In this document: positions 5,329 to 7,241 of the stretch, piece after piece
Position numbering within the stretch: position 1 is the first letter of the stretch
Layout of the letters: the number at the start of each line of letters is the position of its first letter
Source: Bordetella parapertussis
GTDB lineage: Bacteria > Pseudomonadota > Gammaproteobacteria > Burkholderiales > Burkholderiaceae_D
DNA length: 7,241 nucleotides
Assembly: GCA_945867725.1 (NCBI GenBank)
Contig: CAMBJI010000099.1
Location: forward strand, 1-7,241
Direction of reading: 5' to 3'
Position numbers and translations under genes: made by a program
Notes under the pieces: generated by a model
Databases searched by the model: none
Told to the model about the DNA's origin: nothing
What the model saw: the letters and a program-made list of their open reading frames with translations, nothing else

Positions 5329-6498
5329 ATGGATATTCATGAGTATCAGGCCAAGTCGTTGCTGTCAGGCTTTGGCGTCAGCGTGCCGCCGGGGGGTGTC
5401 GCTTACAGCCCAGATCAGGCGGTGTATGTCGCCACCGAATTGGGTGGTGCGCATTGGGCGATAAAAGCGCAGATTCATTCAGGCGGACGTGGCAAGGCGG
5501 GTGGCGTGAAGTTGTGCCGCACATATCACGAGGTGGCTGCAACTGCGCGCGCTATGTTGGGCGCAAAATTGGTGACTAACCAAACCGGGCCCGAGGGCAA
5601 GGTGGTGCAACGTCTGTATGTTGAGAAGGCCACGCCGTTTGAGCGTGAGCTGTATCTCGGCTTTGTGCTAGACCGCAAGATTGAGCGCATCCGTGTGATC
5701 GCCTCGGTCGAGGGTGGCATGGAGATTGAAGAGATCGCCAAGGTAAGACCCGAATCCATTCTGCAGGTGGAAGTTGAGCCTGCGGTGGGTATGCAACCGT
5801 TTCAGGCGCGCCAACTGGCGTTCGGTCTTGGCCTAAATCTGAAGCAAGTCTCTCAAGCAGTAACAATTATTTTGGGTTGCTACCGCGCGTTTCGCGATCT
5901 CGACGCCACCATGGTGGAGATTAATCCGCTAGTGGTGACCAAGGATGATCAGGTGATCGCGCTCGACGCCAAAATGTCGTTTGACGATAACGCCTTGTTC
6001 CGTCGGCCGCAGGTGACTGAAATGCGAGATCCAACGCAAGAAGATCCTCGTGAAGCACGCGCTGCTGAATTCGGTTTGAATTATGTCGGTCTCGAAGGCG
6101 ATATCGGCTGCATCATCAATGGTGCTGGTCTTGCTATGGCCACCATGGACAACATCAAGTATTGCGGTGGTGAGCCAGCTAACTTTCTTGACGTGGGCGG
6201 TGGTGCCTCACCAGAACGCGTTGCTGCAGCATTTAATCTGGTGCTGACCGATCAAAACGTGAAATGCATTTTGGTGAATATTTTCGCCGGTATTAATCGC
6301 TGTGATTGGGTGGCGCAGGGTGTGGTGCAGGCAGCAAAAGATTTGCGCGTGCCGCTGGTCGTTAGGCTGGCCGGTACCAATGTGGAAGAGGGACAAAAAA
6401 TCATTCGTGAATGCGGCTTACCGATTGTGACCGCTGATTCGCTGATGGAAGCCTGTGAAAAATCGGTCAAGCTCGCCCGCGGCGAGCAGGTCACCTGA
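5329..6498 (+). CDS. mtkA: malate-CoA ligase (malate thiokinase) beta subunit
   Basis: With MtkB this forms the enzyme that converts malate, CoA and ATP to malyl-CoA, the substrate of malyl-CoA lyase in the serine cycle. The product is 389 residues, full length for the SucC/MtkA family. The ATG at 5329 follows AAAGGAG (5317-5323), and the family start [12 protein letters not shown] begins exactly there. The ATP-grasp domain shows K46 (AIKAQIH), the glycine loop G52-G-R-G-K-A-G-G59, E197-I-N-P200 and D213 for nucleotide and metal. The C-terminal ligase domain shows [18 protein letters not shown] (257-274), FLDVGGGAS (286-294) and N317-I-F-A-G-I-N-R-C-D326. The FAGINRCDW form differs from the FGGIVRCD of E. 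coli SucC and, from memory, fits MtkA. Together with hprA and ftfL this favours malate over succinate as substrate; succinyl-CoA synthetase remains the alternative. mtkB follows after 27 bases, so the two are surely co-transcribed. Confidence 0.88.
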   Translation: MDIHEYQAKSLLSGFGVSVPPGGVAYSPDQAVYVATELGGAHWAIKAQIHSGGRGKAGGVKLCRTYHEVAATARAMLGAKLVTNQTGPEGKVVQRLYVEKATPFERELYLGFVLDRKIERIRVIASVEGGMEIEEIAKVRPESILQVEVEPAVGMQPFQARQLAFGLGLNLKQVSQAVTIILGCYRAFRDLDATMVEINPLVVTKDDQVIALDAKMSFDDNALFRRPQVTEMRDPTQEDPREARAAEFGLNYVGLEGDIGCIINGAGLAMATMDNIKYCGGEPANFLDVGGGASPERVAAAFNLVLTDQNVKCILVNIFAGINRCDWVAQGVVQAAKDLRVPLVVRLAGTNVEEGQKIIRECGLPIVTADSLMEACEKSVKLARGEQVT

Positions 6499-6525
6499 TC
6501 CTGCTAACGATGGGAGATTGAGAAA

Positions 6526-7241
6526 ATGAGTATTTTGATCGACGAAAAAACACGTGTCATCGTGCAGGGCTTCACTGGCGACAAAGCTACCTTTCACGCA
6601 AAAGAGATGATTCAATACGGCACCAATGTGGTGGGCGGTGTCACGCCCGGTAAGGGCGGCAAGATTCACCTCGAGCGTCCGGTATTCAATACCGTGCAAG
6701 AGGCTGTCAATGCGACGGGCGCGCAGGCCAGTCTCGCCTTTGTGCCGCCGCCGTATGCTGCGGATGCATTAATGGAAGCGGCTGACGCCGGGCTGGATTT
6801 GGTGTGCATCATCACCGATGGTATTCCCGCGCAAGACATGATGCGTGTTAAGCGCTATCTGCTTCGCTACCCAAAAGAGAAACGTACCACCATCGTCGGC
6901 CCCAACTGCGCTGGCATTATCAGTGCTGGCAAAGCCATGCTTGGCATCATGCCCGGGCATATTTATATTCGGGGCAATGTCGGCATTGTTTCTCGCTCCG
7001 GTACGCTCGGTTACGAAGCAGCGGCTCAGATGAAAGCGCTGGGCATCGGCGTCACGACCAGCGTTGGTATTGGTGGCGACCCGATCAACGGTAGCTCGTT
7101 TCTCGATAACATGGCGCGTTTTCAGGAAGATCCTGAAACCGAGGTCGTGGTGATGATCGGCGAGATTGGTGGTCCGCAGGAAGCTGAAGCATCTAAGTGG
7201 ATCAAAGAAAACATGACCAAGCCGGTGGTGGGTTATGTCGC
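6526..7241 (+). CDS. mtkB: malate-CoA ligase alpha subunit, partial (3' end outside window)
   Basis: The frame runs from ATG 6526 to the window edge, giving the first 238 residues of a protein normally about 296 long. GGGAG (6512-6516) is the ribosome binding site. The N-terminal CoA-binding Rossmann fold shows G15-F-T-G18 and V36-G-G-V-T-P-G-K-G-G45, then ITDGIPAQDMMRVKRYL (96-112), GPNCAGIIS (125-133) and GIMPGHIY (140-147). The ligase part shows SRSGTLGYEA (156-165), GIGGDP (181-186) and MIGEIGG (210-216). The GPNCAG and QDMMRVKRYL forms resemble MtkB more than E. coli SucD (GPNCPG), judged from memory. The catalytic histidine that is phosphorylated in this family lies just beyond the window end and cannot be checked. 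Residue 21 is Ala (GFTGDKAT), where the family usually has the third Gly of the nucleotide loop. It forms an operon with mtkA; by analogy ppc and mcl may follow. Confidence 0.88.
   Translation, partial: MSILIDEKTRVIVQGFTGDKATFHAKEMIQYGTNVVGGVTPGKGGKIHLERPVFNTVQEAVNATGAQASLAFVPPPYAADALMEAADAGLDLVCIITDGIPAQDMMRVKRYLLRYPKEKRTTIVGPNCAGIISAGKAMLGIMPGHIYIRGNVGIVSRSGTLGYEAAAQMKALGIGVTTSVGIGGDPINGSSFLDNMARFQEDPETEVVVMIGEIGGPQEAEASKWIKENMTKPVVGYV

Noticed and set aside
1..7241. CRISPR arrays, tRNA or rRNA genes, phage or defence genes
   Set aside because: No regularly spaced repeats, no cloverleaf or rRNA core sequence and no defence-type protein motifs were seen on either strand.

Overview
The right two thirds of this window (about 2.35 kb to the end) is a serine-cycle C1-assimilation locus. 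It encodes, all on the + strand, hydroxypyruvate reductase (hprA), formate-tetrahydrofolate ligase (ftfL/fhs), and the two subunits of malate-CoA ligase (mtkA, and mtkB cut by the window end). Together these point to a methylotrophic or methanotrophic bacterium using the serine cycle, most likely a proteobacterium with moderate GC. The exact lineage cannot be fixed from this sequence.

Layout. 1-230: AT-rich leader with an FNR-like dyad and a hairpin that buries a strong Shine-Dalgarno. 231-452: a 73-residue protein of unknown function, followed in the same reading frame, after one TGA, by a 54-codon frame (465-629). 715-737: intrinsic terminator reading leftwards. 753-1496 (- strand): a Glyoxalase_3-type VOC protein. 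1497-1803: non-coding, with a near-perfect TTGAT/ATCAA dyad. 1804-1949: decayed, frameshifted start of an IS66-type OrfA. 1926-2217: two overlapping short frames I cannot assign. 2222-2241: a 6-bp dyad upstream of hprA. 2347-3294: hprA, closed by a strong terminator (3305-3332). 3368-5038: ftfL. 5039-5328: long leader with a possible terminator and a GC-rich hairpin. 5329-6498: mtkA. 6526 to end: mtkB.

How the genes work together. FtfL charges formate onto tetrahydrofolate and so feeds C1 units towards methylene-H4F and serine. HprA reduces hydroxypyruvate, made from serine, to glycerate. MtkAB activates malate to malyl-CoA, which malyl-CoA lyase (not in the window) would cleave to glyoxylate and acetyl-CoA. 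The remaining serine-cycle genes (sga, mtdA, fch, ppc, mcl, glyA, gck) are not seen here; some may follow mtkB.

I found no clearly new biological system. The least explained part is the left end: the small protein with its hidden ribosome binding site and its in-frame downstream extension. Next comes the decayed segment just upstream of hprA.
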